Of a stretch of 64,000 bases of DNA, positions 43,584 to 54,330 are shown in pieces. A model generated the notes under the pieces. That model was not told where the DNA came from. It searched no databases and saw nothing but the letters and a program-made list of their open reading frames with translations. The stretch is from Reticulitermes speratus (Eukaryota > Arthropoda > Insecta > Blattodea > Rhinotermitidae), in NCBI GenBank assembly GCA_021186555.1, contig JAJKFL010000003.1, positions 51,051,630-51,115,629 on the forward strand. Reading direction: 5' to 3'. Each line of letters starts with the position of its first letter. Position 1 is the stretch's first letter. The position numbers and the translations under genes are program-made.

Positions 43584-44126
43584 AGCCGGGATTAGACGGC
43601 GCGCGGCTCGTCGAGTGACGTGACGTCACTTGCTCGGCCAACAGATCGGAACAGAAAAGACAATCTGGCTACACGACGCGGCGCAGCTCGGCAAATGGCG
43701 GACCAGCGGCCTTGCTCGGGTAGGTTCGGCTCGGCTTGTGGAATAAGTCGTGTTGTTCTATGAACTTAAAAATGTCCTCGTTTGACCACTCCATTCTAGC
43801 CAATACCAATTGTGGGACAGAAAATTTCACTCTTCGCGCACCCCGACAGCAGAAAACAGAGACCAGACCTAAGTGTATAGAGACTTGGACGAGACTGGCT
43901 TGGCGCGTAGACTGCAAGCTCCGTGTAACCGCAACAGCTGCCCGCGCCGAGTCCCTTTGAGGATCGTGAAAAAAACCGCTTCTGCGGCGATCCAACGAGC
44001 CTCGCTCGCCCAATCACAAGCCGCGCCGCGCCAGGCCGGATACACGGCGCGTTTGAATACGATTCTTTGTCAATGACGTCGGTTATGACGTAAAAGGAGC
44101 CGAGCCACGCGCCGTCTAATCCCGGC
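43584..44126 (-). mobile_element. PIF/Harbinger-like internal-deletion element
   Basis: The terminal inverted repeats 'agccgggattagacggcgcg' (from 43584) and its complement ending at about 44126 ('cgcgccgtctaatcccggct') are nearly identical. TTA flanks each end ('ctgTTA' and 'TTAcaa'), the 3-bp target typical of PIF/Harbinger. The interior is far more GC-rich than the surroundings and has a perfect TGACGTCA at 43621-43628 plus two more ACGTCA/TGACGTA-type sites near 44070-44090. A minus-strand ATG at 43794 opens MEWSNEDIFKFIEQHDLFHK, which resembles a MADF-domain start, and the frame runs into the left terminal repeat region. No transposase remains. Confidence 0.75.
43665..43794 (-). pseudogene. 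Truncated MADF-like reading frame inside the Harbinger-like element
   Basis: Starting at the minus-strand ATG at 43794, about 40 codons read MEWSNEDIFKFIEQHDLFHK, then PSRTYPSKAAGPPFAELRRV and a stop. The first 20 residues fit the beginning of a MADF (Myb/SANT-like DNA-binding) domain. Animal PIF/Harbinger transposons often encode such a second protein. What follows lacks the conserved remainder, as expected if the middle of the element was deleted and the two ends joined. An upstream in-frame extension of the open frame exists to 44013 without clear support as protein. Confidence 0.45.
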
Positions 44127-44128
44127 TT

Positions 44129-44584
44129 TACAAACACCGGTCGCTGAATTCTGTGCAGAGAAAGAGCCAATGTTTATTCTGCGAATCTTTAGAAACACGT
44201 AAGAAAATTGTGTGAAAAAAATGCAGGATTTCTTAAAAGTTACAGCAGGTGATATACAGAATGTAACGTAAATCAGCCAAAATACTTTTAGAGAGGATAG
44301 AGAAAATCAGAAGAATGCATTTCAAGGAGAGGCCCAATATCCGGAAATGCTCAGTCGGCCGCTAAACGCAATGACCTCCGAACACGTCCGTCGGTCTGCA
44401 ATTAAGACTTTCCGGTTAAGGGTTCCTGTTCTAAAACACATATTTTTACCTCCTTTATCCTCCCTATAAATCTGTCGGTTGAGCTACTTTACAGTCTGTA
44501 TACAGTTAAGGCTGTGTTTTGGGGGGCCAATAACTGTTACTAATACGGCATGATTTCAGGCTTCCGCCGCGATGCAGACGAGAT
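44129..44584. other. No recognisable feature
   Basis: Unassigned DNA between two transposon-derived palindromes. Confidence 0.5.
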
Positions 44585-44774
44585 CTGCGCTCTTCTGGGG
44601 TATTACGCAGCGTTGAGTGGGTAGTCATGTACCGACGTTTGGGACAACCTATCGGTTCCATCTTCAAGGATCAAGAAGTCCAAGAAGACCCTTGAAAAAG
44701 GAACCGATAGGTTTTCCCGAAACGTCGGTACAGAACTACCACTCAACGCTGCGTAATATCCCAGAAGATCGCAG
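44585..44774. mobile_element. 190-bp palindrome (foldback family)
   Basis: The left arm 'ctgcgctcttctggggtatt' ... 'accgacgtttgggacaacct' is mirrored by 'ttttcccgaaacgtcggtac' ... 'atatcccagaagatcgcag'. The arms are about 80 bp around a centre with 'caagaagtccaagaagaccc'. Same family as 6833-7021, about as long but with independent substitutions. Confidence 0.85.
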
Positions 44775-46315
44775 CCCTCAATACGGCATGAGTTTTCGTG
44801 TCTTAGAAGTTCACAATCGAAGGCCTTATTGTTAGGCATCTGCAATACCTTGCAGTGTAGTCTGCAGCTATGAACATATCGCCCAATAATCATTCTGCTT
44901 CACATGTTCTACCAAATATTTTTGCAATATAAGCAAATAATATTTATGTATTCATGATTTATTTAACGACGTTACCAGTCAACCAGATTACAGGCCTGTA
45001 AAGTCGAAGAAAACCAATTTAAATGTCAGTTATCTCTATAATCTTAAGCATAACTGCGCAGTCTAAGAACCCATCAGCATTTACAACCTCTTCACATGCC
45101 TTTCCATAATTAATAATATAGCATAACTAATAGCTTCGGCCGTGCAGTGCTCCAAGTATGCTTAGAGCAAGAATACACCACACTTTAATACAAGTTATGA
45201 TGTGGATGTGTAGGTAGGATGGATGAAGGAGGGTTTGAAGTGGCTGTAGCAAGTTTTATCCACCCACATAATCATAATAATCACATCCACCCAATATCAA
45301 CCAACTTACAGGGCTACATAGCAAATTTAAACCACACAGAGCTTGGGTTCTATTAAAGCATCAGCCACCCTTGTCGGCGCCCCTTGTATACAAGATTGCT
45401 TGTTGCTAAAGCTACAGGGGCCTTACTGACTACCCTCACAACCCCCACCCCCACTTTCATCTCTCAATAGAGATATCAGACAAGAAGGCAAGCAGGCAGC
45501 CTTCTGTTAGTTGCTTACTGGCTCCATTGAAAACTGATCCATCGCGGATATTGAGTCTTCGCTCTGAACAACCACCAGAGCCCCTCACTGTTAGGGGAAG
45601 TCGGGCAAGACCACCATACTTGCGAGCTATCCAACAATATTTCACTTAATATTATGGCAAGAGAAAATTGTTCATATAATAAGAGCATAAAACCCTTTCA
45701 GATTTCAAAAAAAGTCGTTGCAATTATGAAATTAATTACTGAATTCAAATCATAAAGTCTATTAAGAAAAAACTATGCTTCCGTGCACTATATTTTCCAT
45801 ATAAAAACAAAGTTATTTAAAACACTTAACGTCAAAGACTATCCCACTAAATAGAATAAAAAGATATGGAATTCTGTTTATTATCAATATTAGATATCAC
45901 TTATTAATCGCACCAAAAGCTTCCAAATTGTTATTATCACAATTTAATATTTCAACGGAGCTTACTTACTGAAATCATTGCGACAAACGAAGTAGGAGAC
46001 AATAACAAGGAAATGTTTCGTTAATTAGAGGTGGGTGAAATATATATATTTATATATATATATATACATATATATGTCTAACATCAATATCCGTAGCCTT
46101 AATGCGGCTGTGAGGTCAATCAGAAATACTCTCTAGCGTAGCCATGGAAACAGGCGAGTGACTTACAAAGAAAGATGAATATTATGTAAGGTATATATAG
46201 CCGTATTAAACATCCAAATAGTCTACTCGGAACTGCTTGTACTCCAGAAGAAATTTTTATTGCAGAAGAAAACATGCTAACACGAATAACTGTATTATTG
46301 ATATTTCACTTCCGT
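44775..46315. other. Unassigned DNA
   Basis: No gene was recognised. A (TA)-rich run lies at about 46038-46076. 'gatttatttaacgacgttac' near 44959 resembles the hairpin end near 16628. Confidence 0.4.
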
Positions 46316-46327
46316 AAACAATCTTTT

Positions 46328-46585
46328 GCCGATCCCAGTGGCCGTGCGGTCTAAGGTGTGGGTCTGCGGCCGCTTGCTTACTGGGATTGTGGGTTCGAAT
46401 CCCGCCTAGGGAATGTATGTCTGTCTCTTGTGAGTGTTGTGTGTTGTCAGATAGAGGTATCTGCGACGAGCTGGTCCCTCGTCCAGAGGAGTCCTACCGA
46501 GTGTGGTGTGTCTGAGTGTGATCGTGAAGCCTCGAAAAATGAGGCGGCCTAGACCCCCCAAGGGGCTGTTGAGCCATTGGAAAAA
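46328..46585 (+). mobile_element. SINE-A copy, full length, with TSD
   Basis: Head 'gccgatcccagtggccgtgc', B-box 'gggttcgaatcccgcc', full body and tail 'gcggcctagaccccccaagg', then an A-run. The TSD 'aaacaatctttt' (46316-46327) matches 'aaacaatgtttt' (46586-46597) with one mismatch. Confidence 0.95.
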
Positions 46586-46597
46586 AAACAATGTTTT

Positions 46598-47784
46598 ATA
46601 CAAGTTTCAGACGCTGTTAGCAGTGAGTAAAAATATTATATTTTTAAGACAAATAATAGTCTAAATTTAAGAAATTAAATCAGAATCTAATTTACTGTTT
46701 AATTTATTAGGTACTGAGAAGACTAAATACGAATTAGTGTTCCTGTAGGATTTTACACTGAGACTAAGCAGAATATCAGAAAAGTTTATCTGCTTTGATT
46801 ATCTAGAAGCTTATAAAAAATGTATGTATCTTCTAGAAAATGAGCTTCCCATATATCACTCCCCCCCCAGGGTCAGAGTCCTCTGTCTGTGGCTACTTCC
46901 CTTACCATAAATTTCGAGAATAATATCCTACAGCCAACTAAAGTTACGGTCAACATTAAAATTAAATTGCTATCCTGCAAAACCCAAAGATCTTGCAAAG
47001 AGAGACGTATTCTGAATTTTACTTTAGCTGTCTGAAGGATATGTATGACTTCTTCGTTTCCTTCTCAGGTCACAGACTACTTCTCATTACTGGCAATTAT
47101 TATGACTTAGACTCCATTATTTATAAATATGCCATAAACAACTTCTTACTTATCTGGAATCCTGCAGCTTTATATGTAGGGAATTAGGCAGTTAGTTAAT
47201 AATATAACAGGATATTTATCTGTGAGTTACATGATCAGACATTTTGTGATAAATTACCTCTTAAAAATATTTCCCTTAAGCACAGAAAAGTTTTTTTTTA
47301 AAGCTGTTCTGAACAAGATCGAAGTGATTTTCCAAATAAACACGCCATATTCCTTGACAAAATTTTAAACAAACTGATTACAGTAGCAAAGATCAGAGTT
47401 AAACAATCTTAATACTAGGCCTAATTGAAATTAATGCATGGTACTTACTCTTTGGGGCCCAAAGCCACAATATTTTCAGGGACTTGATGTACTTCCGTTT
47501 TCAGGTGGAACAGGCAGTGATAATTTATTGTAGTAGGCCCGTTTGAAGACGAAGGCAGATACAACCTCAAAAACCTTAAGACGTTTGGTCTCAGAAGACA
47601 TAAACTCTCAAAAACTTTAGTCAGAAACCCTTAAAACTGGATCCTTATACTACTGCAAAAATAGCCGTCACTAATTTATTTCACTACAGTCACATATTAC
47701 TTGAAACGCCTGAAAAATGGAACATCACAATGTATGTAGACGCATTTCTTCTAAATTATCTTTTACAAAAAGATAAGAATATAG
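46598..47784. other. AT-rich DNA, no recognised feature
   Basis: Unassigned. Confidence 0.5.
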
Positions 47785-47935
47785 ACTGTGAGAGTTTCTG
47801 GGTACGGTCCTGAGAAGAGTATTTGCACCTGCGAGGCAGGAACTTACAAGCAGGACAGAAGTGCATAATGATGGGATTTGTAGTTTTAAATGTTCGCCAA
47901 ATATTATAAGAAAGATGAAATTATGGAAGACGAAA
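47785..47935 (+). pseudogene. LINE remnant, segment upstream of the C-terminus (family 1 type)
   Basis: The plus-strand frame reads VLRRVFAPARQELTSRTEVH, NDGICSFKCSPNIIRKMK at about 47800-47924. This fits the LINE pattern VLRRIFGPKR-E...HNEEL--LY-SPNIIR-IK that precedes the RRLRWAGHVARM motif. Only about 45 codons remain and the flanks are broken. Confidence 0.65.
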
Positions 47936-48039
47936 TGCAAGGAATTTGAAACAAACAAATACGAGACAAGAAATTCTTACAAAATTGAGATAGCAAAACG
48001 TAAATGGTAGGGAAGCGATGTGAGATGATTAATGTAACT

Positions 48040-48070
48040 AATCTTTTTTGTGTGTGTGTGTGTGTGTGTG
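48040..48070. repeat. (TG)n microsatellite
   Basis: About ten TG units at the 3' side of the minus-strand SINE-E. Confidence 0.9.
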
Positions 48071-48346
48071 TAGTGAAGGGCCCCGCAGCAGATACTACGG
48101 ACGCAACGCAGCCTTAAGGTTTATTGTGCAACCCTGTGATGAAGGGGATTAGTTTTTTTTTTTCGTTTTTCCTTGTAATGGAGCACCGGTGTAATGAAAT
48201 TGACAGGGAAAAACCGAAGTACTCGCGGAAAAACCTGTCCCAGTGCCAATTTGTTCACCACAAATCCCACATGGACTGACCCGGGATCGAACCCAGCCTC
48301 CGCGGTGAGAGACCGGCGACTAACCGCCTGAGCCATGGCACGGCCT
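48071..48346 (-). mobile_element. SINE-E copy
   Basis: Minus orientation: 'gggccccgcagcagatacta', 'cggacgcaacgcagccttaa', 'ggagcaccggtgtaatgaaa', and a tRNA-like head with 'gggatcgaacccagcctccg' and 'cgactaaccgcctgagccat'. Collinear with the copy at 35712. No TSD was defined. Confidence 0.92.
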
Positions 48347-50486
48347 TATGCAGCCACTACTAAAACGGAGCGGTGTGAAATTGATTCTTTGGTTTAGAAT
48401 AAGTTACCAGGGAGGGATTTTGTGATTTTAGGTGCCAATAATTTATTACATAGCTAAGAAACTAATGTTTACCAAATAAAATTCTGTTCTGCGGAATTGG
48501 CTAGTTTCATTATACGTCAAGATGTGGGTATTTCTAACTACTTTCACGACATTATCTATATTCTGAAAGAAGACACAATATTACTGCATCACACCAATGT
48601 CTGTCTCTCCCATAGCTTTAGAAACAGATAAGATGCCTGCCTGTAAGAGCTGAAACACTTCCTCTGGTCCCCTGCGCCCCGATTTCCCCTACAGCCATCA
48701 CCTCTCCAAACAAAATACCCCTACCCCACCACTGGTGACTGGTGCAGGGAGATTACGAATTCCTTTTTCTTTCACTCATTCTGCACCTTCCGTAACTTTG
48801 CTTATATTCTGACTTACTCCCGTAAGGTCTATACAAGGCCATAAAGAAGCGAAAGAACTGATGTTGGTGGGGGGAAAGGGGAATGAGAAACAAGAGAAAA
48901 GTTTTTGTTAGTGCAAGGAAAGAAGGAAGGGGTAAATTTAAAGAAATGTCAAGTCTTCTTCATTATTGGGATGGCGTAGGACAATGGATATGTACTGAAG
49001 ATGGTGAAAAAAAAAGAGAGAAATTAAAGTGGAAAGAGAAGAATAGAAAAGTGAGGGGAAGAAAAAATCCAATGTGAATATTATAATGGATAGTATTTTA
49101 ATATTAATGGATACAGTAGAACCTCAATTTAAAATTGAAATTAAGAGTTGGGATACCTTCGATGACTGATAAGGAGTAATGTAGAAGAATATTTCATCCA
49201 TTTCTTTCTATGTATTCTTTTCTTATAAACTCTTTGAAAGTTTATGTAAAATGGCGAAGTATTGAATACTTGAACACTGTGTGTTAAGTTATGAAATGTT
49301 TTAAGCACTTTCTTAAGGTTCGTTTATTTTTTTTTTGGCCGACTGTCAAGTTACGTAAATTATAAATTCCCCTTACTTCTTCCGCGAGTGGGTCATATGT
49401 AAAATTCTGTATGGGCAATCAAACATGATACAAATGAATTGAAAATTGGTACAATTCAGAATTTGAATTTCTTTTCTGCTTCTCAATTGCACTGCTTATT
49501 TTTACGAATGTGGAAGGAACTCTTCATCTATTATCATAACATAACATAACAAAATTTACATAGAAGGATTAAACAAAAGCACAGAAATCTTCGATGATAA
49601 TTATCATAATCTGCCCTCTTGCCGAGAACAGAGCCTTGAATATTCCCAGTAGACAACATGAAGGTTATATGTTCTATACGAGATTTACAGACAAAGGCTG
49701 ACATTTATTTAAATTAGAATAACATATTGTTATATATATTACCGAGTACTACAATTTAATAAAAGATTATAACGAACAAGGTATACTTTACACTAATACG
49801 TAACGTATTTATTTGTAGACTCATACGTTTCGGCCCTATTTTAATAAATTGTATCCGTAACGACGGCCGATAGGCCGAAATATGTTTGAATGTTTAAATA
49901 AAGCAGTTATGCATTTGTATAAAATGCGTTTTGTTATATTATTTGATGGAATAACTTCTACTGAGATCAGAATTTTGTTACAGATTGAATAGCTGGAAGG
50001 CGCTGTTGCCAAGTGTCCAATAACTGACCAACTTCAGTAAAACCTGGCAGACATCGTATAATTTTATAATCAAGGCTCCTGTAAGTATTAATTTATTATG
50101 GTTCATTTCAAAATAGTGTCGGTAGTTAGTAGTTATAAATTATATAGTGTTGAATGGTAAGATTCTTAATGAATAAGGAACTGGAAAAAGTTTGTAAGGA
50201 ATATGTATGACTTGAGGCACTGACGCATTGTTTCTCTGAGGGAACTTAGAACTACGAAAACACTTATTCAGTTTAGCCGATCTCAGCGTCAAAATCTGAA
50301 ACAAGGACCTTAACAATACGCAGCAGGACTAATGACCACTCGAGCACAAAGTCCTTTGTAAACTGCATCACAACTCGATTCGCCAATAAACAAAAATTAC
50401 TATTGCAGAGGAGAATACAGCGTATATCATCCGGTCTGAAACGTGAGCACGGACAGGTTACGGCATAAACAACACTTGTCATGTGT
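48347..50486. other. Unassigned DNA with a purine-rich tract and a CCGAAA pair
   Basis: 48830-49075 is strongly purine-rich on the plus strand ('gaaaaaaaaagagagaaatt') and yields a low-complexity 64-codon frame that is probably not a gene. At 49825-49833 'acgtttcgg' (minus box) and at about 49873 'ggccgaaatatg' (plus box) face each other about 45 bp apart. Confidence 0.45.
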
Positions 50487-50494
50487 GCGTATGA

Positions 50495-50668
50495 CAGGGG
50501 TGCCTAGATTTTCCAAAAATATCTAGCAGCCATCTTAAAATTATAGGCTCCAACCTGGTGTGACATGCAGCAAACTCCATAGGCTAATAAGGATCGACAG
50601 ATATTAAGCGCCCCCGTATAAAATTTGGTCTTCTAGGCGACCTGGCGCCTGGGGGTTGTGCACCCTTG
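50495..50668. mobile_element. Short hAT-like element with 8-bp TSD
   Basis: Starts 'caggggtgcctagattttcc' and ends 'ggttgtgcacccttg' (inverted: 'caagggtgcacaacc'). Flanks 'gcgtatga' (50487-50494) and 'gtgtatga' (50669-50676) match at 7 of 8 positions. The 174-bp length and lack of coding sequence suit a MITE. Its 3' part 'ggcgacctggcgcctggggg' recurs inverted near 52830. Confidence 0.65.
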
Positions 50669-50676
50669 GTGTATGA

Positions 50677-52176
50677 TATGTACATACACTGTCCGACTTA
50701 TACAGCTTCAATTTAAGCTACTTCAGACTGACTCAATTGTACAAAAGAAAAAAATTAAACTAATAATATTTTTAAAAATCCAGCCGAAATTTTGCTTCTG
50801 GTACTGAAAGCGCAATGAGAATAAGGTGGCGAAAGAATACTGCTGGGCGATAACACAGGATAACACAGGCGGGGCGGTCATGCTGCGGCCTATCAGGTTC
50901 CAGTCTGAGTCTTGATTTCAACTAGACCCCCATTTCTATACATACATAATTGATCATATATATATATATATATATATAATATACTCAAATCCGACTTGCA
51001 TGAAATTCGACTTGTAACAGACCTTCCAGAATGGAACTACTGCGTAAGTCGGGGAGTGTCGTACATATACATATACATACGTACTCTATATGGAAATATC
51101 TACCATTACAGAAATCAAACGTGTGACACTTTTGTATTTACGATAAGCAGAAACAAGTATACCTGTGTAATCTTTCTACAACTCCACGAACCAGAGCCCT
51201 AACTCACTCCACCAGAGGAAGGCTCAGCCAGTGACTGACTAAACTCACACACCTTATGGGACACAACGTCCTTTACAAGATTCATAAAAAGCCAATTACT
51301 AGGCTCCATTCTGAGTCAAATTAATCGAATTCATAACCCACTCCCTTTTCATTCAAATCCCTCTTAATATTATCCTCTTATTTTCACGTAGAAAAATAAA
51401 ATTATTTAATAAATGTTCTTTTTAAATTCGAACAACTGAAACGTTACTCAAAGACATTACACTTTTACAGGCATCCAATTTAAAAACAGGTCAGTTATTT
51501 AGTTAATATTATTGATCCTATTTTTTCTGACGTGTTCCTGACTCGTGATCAATACTGGTAGGAAATGACTTTCTTTAATTCCAATTTTCAAGTATACTTA
51601 ATGTGTTCTCCTTACTGCCAGGTCCTACAACAGACCGTGAGTTTGGGACAGGAAAAACACGTTTTAATAATACACACTACCAGTCATTCTTTCCACAACG
51701 CATTGAAGATTTAATGTATTCCCAGAATATGAAATTCAGTTTTGAGCAGACTGCCAACACTCCTGTGCTCTGACAAACAAAAAATCTAAATTTTCTCCTA
51801 ATGTTAGTTTCCTTACCAACAAAGCTCCATGCATAATTGTACTTGGTTCCCTTCCCTGTCTAACAATGTAATATCCTTTGGTGTAAAAAGCATACCATAT
51901 AAAATTCTCCTTCTTCTGTCTCCTGAATTTCAGGAGATATGAATTAATAATCATCTATTCTTACCCTAAGAATTGTTCCCCAAGTAAGTCCATGCCCTCT
52001 TTGAAAGCTACGGCCAGGCCACAGTTAGGGAGATTGTGGAGAAAAAATGAAAAATTCAGCAGCTCTGTAATTGATCCCCAGTGCTTCTCCTAACGTTGGA
52101 AAAAAGTAGTTTCTGCAAGATATCAGAATAAGCATGCAGAAGAACTTTGTATAACTATATTAGGCATTTATTTACT
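50677..52176. other. AT-rich DNA with a (TA) run
   Basis: A (TA)n run lies at about 50956-50979. No gene or repeat family was recognised. Confidence 0.5.
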
Positions 52177-52654
52177 TATTAAATCACCTTAAGTATAAAG
52201 TTAATTTTTATACCTTGTATTTTCCAAAGAACTGAACATTTTATTTAAAAAAAACATGAATTACCCTAAAATTGACGTTTTCATATAAAACTCTTCGTCA
52301 AGGTTAAAGAAATGATTTATAAATTTATGCAATTTATTAAATCACCTTAAGTATAAAGTTCATTTTTATACCTTGTATTTTCCAAAGAACTGAACATTTT
52401 ATTTCAAAAAAACATGAATTACCCTAAATTGACGTTTTCATATAAAACTCTTCGTCAAGGTTAAAGAAATGATTTATAAATTTATGCAATTTATTAAATC
52501 ACTTAAGTATATAAGTTCTTTTTATACCTTGTATTTTCCAAAGAACTGAACATTTTATTTCAAAAAAACATGAATTACCCTAAAATTGACGTTTTCATAT
52601 AAAACTCTTCGTCAAGGTTAAAGAAATGATTTATAAATTTATGCAATTCATTAA
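52177..52654. repeat. 157-158-bp tandem triplication
   Basis: Three copies start 'tattaaatcaccttaagtat' at 52177, 52335 and 52492 (third variant 'tcacttaagtat') and are about 97% alike by eye. Each copy contains 'ttgacgttttcatataaaac' followed by 'tcttcgtcaa', a TTGACG...CGTCAA hairpin. Confidence 0.93.
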
Positions 52655-53026
52655 AAAGAACGGCTAAATATGCAGTATTATAAGAGACGTAAAATAATAT
52701 TCTTCATTTAGTTTAATTCGTCTGTTCATCTGTTTCCGTCTTGTTGACATTTAACGTCCAGCGTCACATTTGTTTACTCTCACATAATACTAAATACTAT
52801 TTAACGCTGCGGTGCACAAATCCCGGGCGCCAGGTCGCCGTGGCCACAAAACGTTTTTACGTTAGCTCCTAATATTTGTAGGTCTCTATTATGGATTTTT
52901 CTTGGTGTGACCCTTGCGGCACCTAAAATTTTGAATTTTCTTCAAAATTTTTAAAAAAAATTTTGCACTGCATTTACTAAAGGCTTGAAGAAACCATAAA
53001 ATATGTCAGTATTAAGAGTATTCTGT
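52655..53026. other. Unassigned DNA with a hAT-like fragment
   Basis: 'ggtgcacaaatcccgggcgc' then 'caggtcgcc' at about 52812-52840 is the inverted counterpart of the 3' part of the element at 50495. Confidence 0.5.
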
Positions 53027-53172
53027 GCCGATTCCAGCGGTTTAAGGCGTGCGTCTGCGGCCGTTTCGCTTGCTGGGATTGTGGTTTCGAATCCCGCCTA
53101 GGGCATGGATGTCTGTCTGTTGTGAGTGTTGTGTGTTGTCAGGTAGAGGTCTCTGCGACGGGCTGGCTGTGT
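53027..53172 (+). mobile_element. SINE-A copy, 3' truncated
   Basis: Head 'gccgattccagcggtttaag' with an internal deletion, then 'gtttcgaatcccgcc' and 'gttgtgtgttgtcaggtaga'. It ends at 'gcgacgggctgg', midway through the body. Confidence 0.88.
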
Positions 53173-53771
53173 GATCAGCAATTTACAATATGCAACACGG
53201 AACACAATACAACATAGAGCTAAAAGAAACAGATAAGAGAGTAGAAGCAGCAAAAATAAAGGTCACACAATAAAGGTAAAAATTGGGAAGGAATGGAAAG
53301 GAAAAGAAAGACAGGACTGGCGGAAACGAGAGAGTAAAGAAAGTGATAAAAAAGAGAGATACACCCAAAGGGAATTTTCTTCCTATTTTTTTCCCCTTTT
53401 CCCATTCTCATGCCATGGTTTCTCCCCCTTGCATCTCCTTTTATTCCTAAAACCCTATAGAGCTCATTTGGACCTCCCGAAGGCCACTAAATTGGAAAAA
53501 AATCGTCCTCGAATTGGTAAGATGATTTCGACTTTCAGCGAATAGTAGAAGATTCTAAGGACGGCTTGTCTGTCGACTGTTGGGGAGGGGCGGAGGAAGG
53601 ACATCTCCCCTGGGGGAAGGTTCCGCCTTCTACACCCGGTCAATGCAGTATTTATATTTTGTTACCTGCAGACATGAAAGACTTCTCCGTCCACTGTCTT
53701 TCCTCCTGTAACAAGTAACTATCCAAACGGACATTTCTTCTTCCTCGGCTATTTGTTATTTTCTGCTTACT
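53173..53771. other. Low-complexity purine/pyrimidine-biased DNA
   Basis: 53215-53365 is purine-rich and then switches to pyrimidine-rich up to about 53460. No gene was recognised. Confidence 0.45.
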
Positions 53772-53784
53772 AAGTAACTATTCA

Positions 53785-54317
53785 GCCGATCCCAGTGGCC
53801 GTGCGGTCTAAGGCGTGGGTCTGCGGCCGCTCGCTTACTGGGATTGTGGGTTCGAATCCCACCGGGGGCATGGATGTTTGTGTTTTTATAAGGACAGTGA
53901 TATGAAGGACAAAAAGGATTACACAGTACAGAATTGGTATCAAAGGGGAAAAACCCCAGGAATTAATACAAAGAAAAAAAAATCCCCCGCGGGGCATGGA
54001 TGTTGTGTTGTGTTGTAAACAGACGATGTGGACCGTAAGAGACACGAAAGGACGAAAAAAGGATTACACAGGACAAAAATGGATCAAAGGGGAAAACCCG
54101 GGAATTAGTAAAAAAAAAAAAAAATCCTGCCGAGGGCATGGATGTCTGTCTGTTGTGAGTGTTGTGTGTTGTCAGGTAGAGGTCTCTGCGACGGGCTGGT
54201 CACTCGTCCAGAGGAGTCCTACCGAGTGTGGTGTGTCTAAAAAGTTTGTGATCGTGAAGGCTCGAAAAATGAGGCGGCCTAGGCCCCCAAGGGGCTGTCG
54301 AGCCATTGGGAGAAAAA
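53785..54317 (+). mobile_element. Composite SINE-A with duplicated internal module, single TSD
   Basis: The head 'gccgatcccagtggccgtgc' and B-box 'gggttcgaatcccaccgggg' lead into module X ('ataaggacagtgatatgaag', 'caaaggggaaaaacccc', A-run). A junction 'tcccccgcggggcatggatg' (about 53982-54002) starts module X again ('ggattacacaggacaaaaat', A-run of 15). A second junction 'tcctgccgagggcatggatg' (about 54125) starts the standard SINE-A body and tail. The perfect 13-bp TSD 'aagtaactattca' at 53772-53784 and 54318-54330 brackets the whole 533 bp, so it inserted as one transcript. Same layout as the element at 3967. Confidence 0.92.
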
Positions 54318-54330
54318 AAGTAACTATTCA

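Noticed and set aside
48883..49077. Lys/Arg-rich 64-codon protein
   Set aside because: It comes from a purine-rich low-complexity tract, and the composition alone explains it.
53785..54317. Three separate SINEs inserted side by side
   Set aside because: Only the outer flanks carry a TSD. The internal junctions are A-run plus 'ccggggcatgg' without duplicated target sequence.
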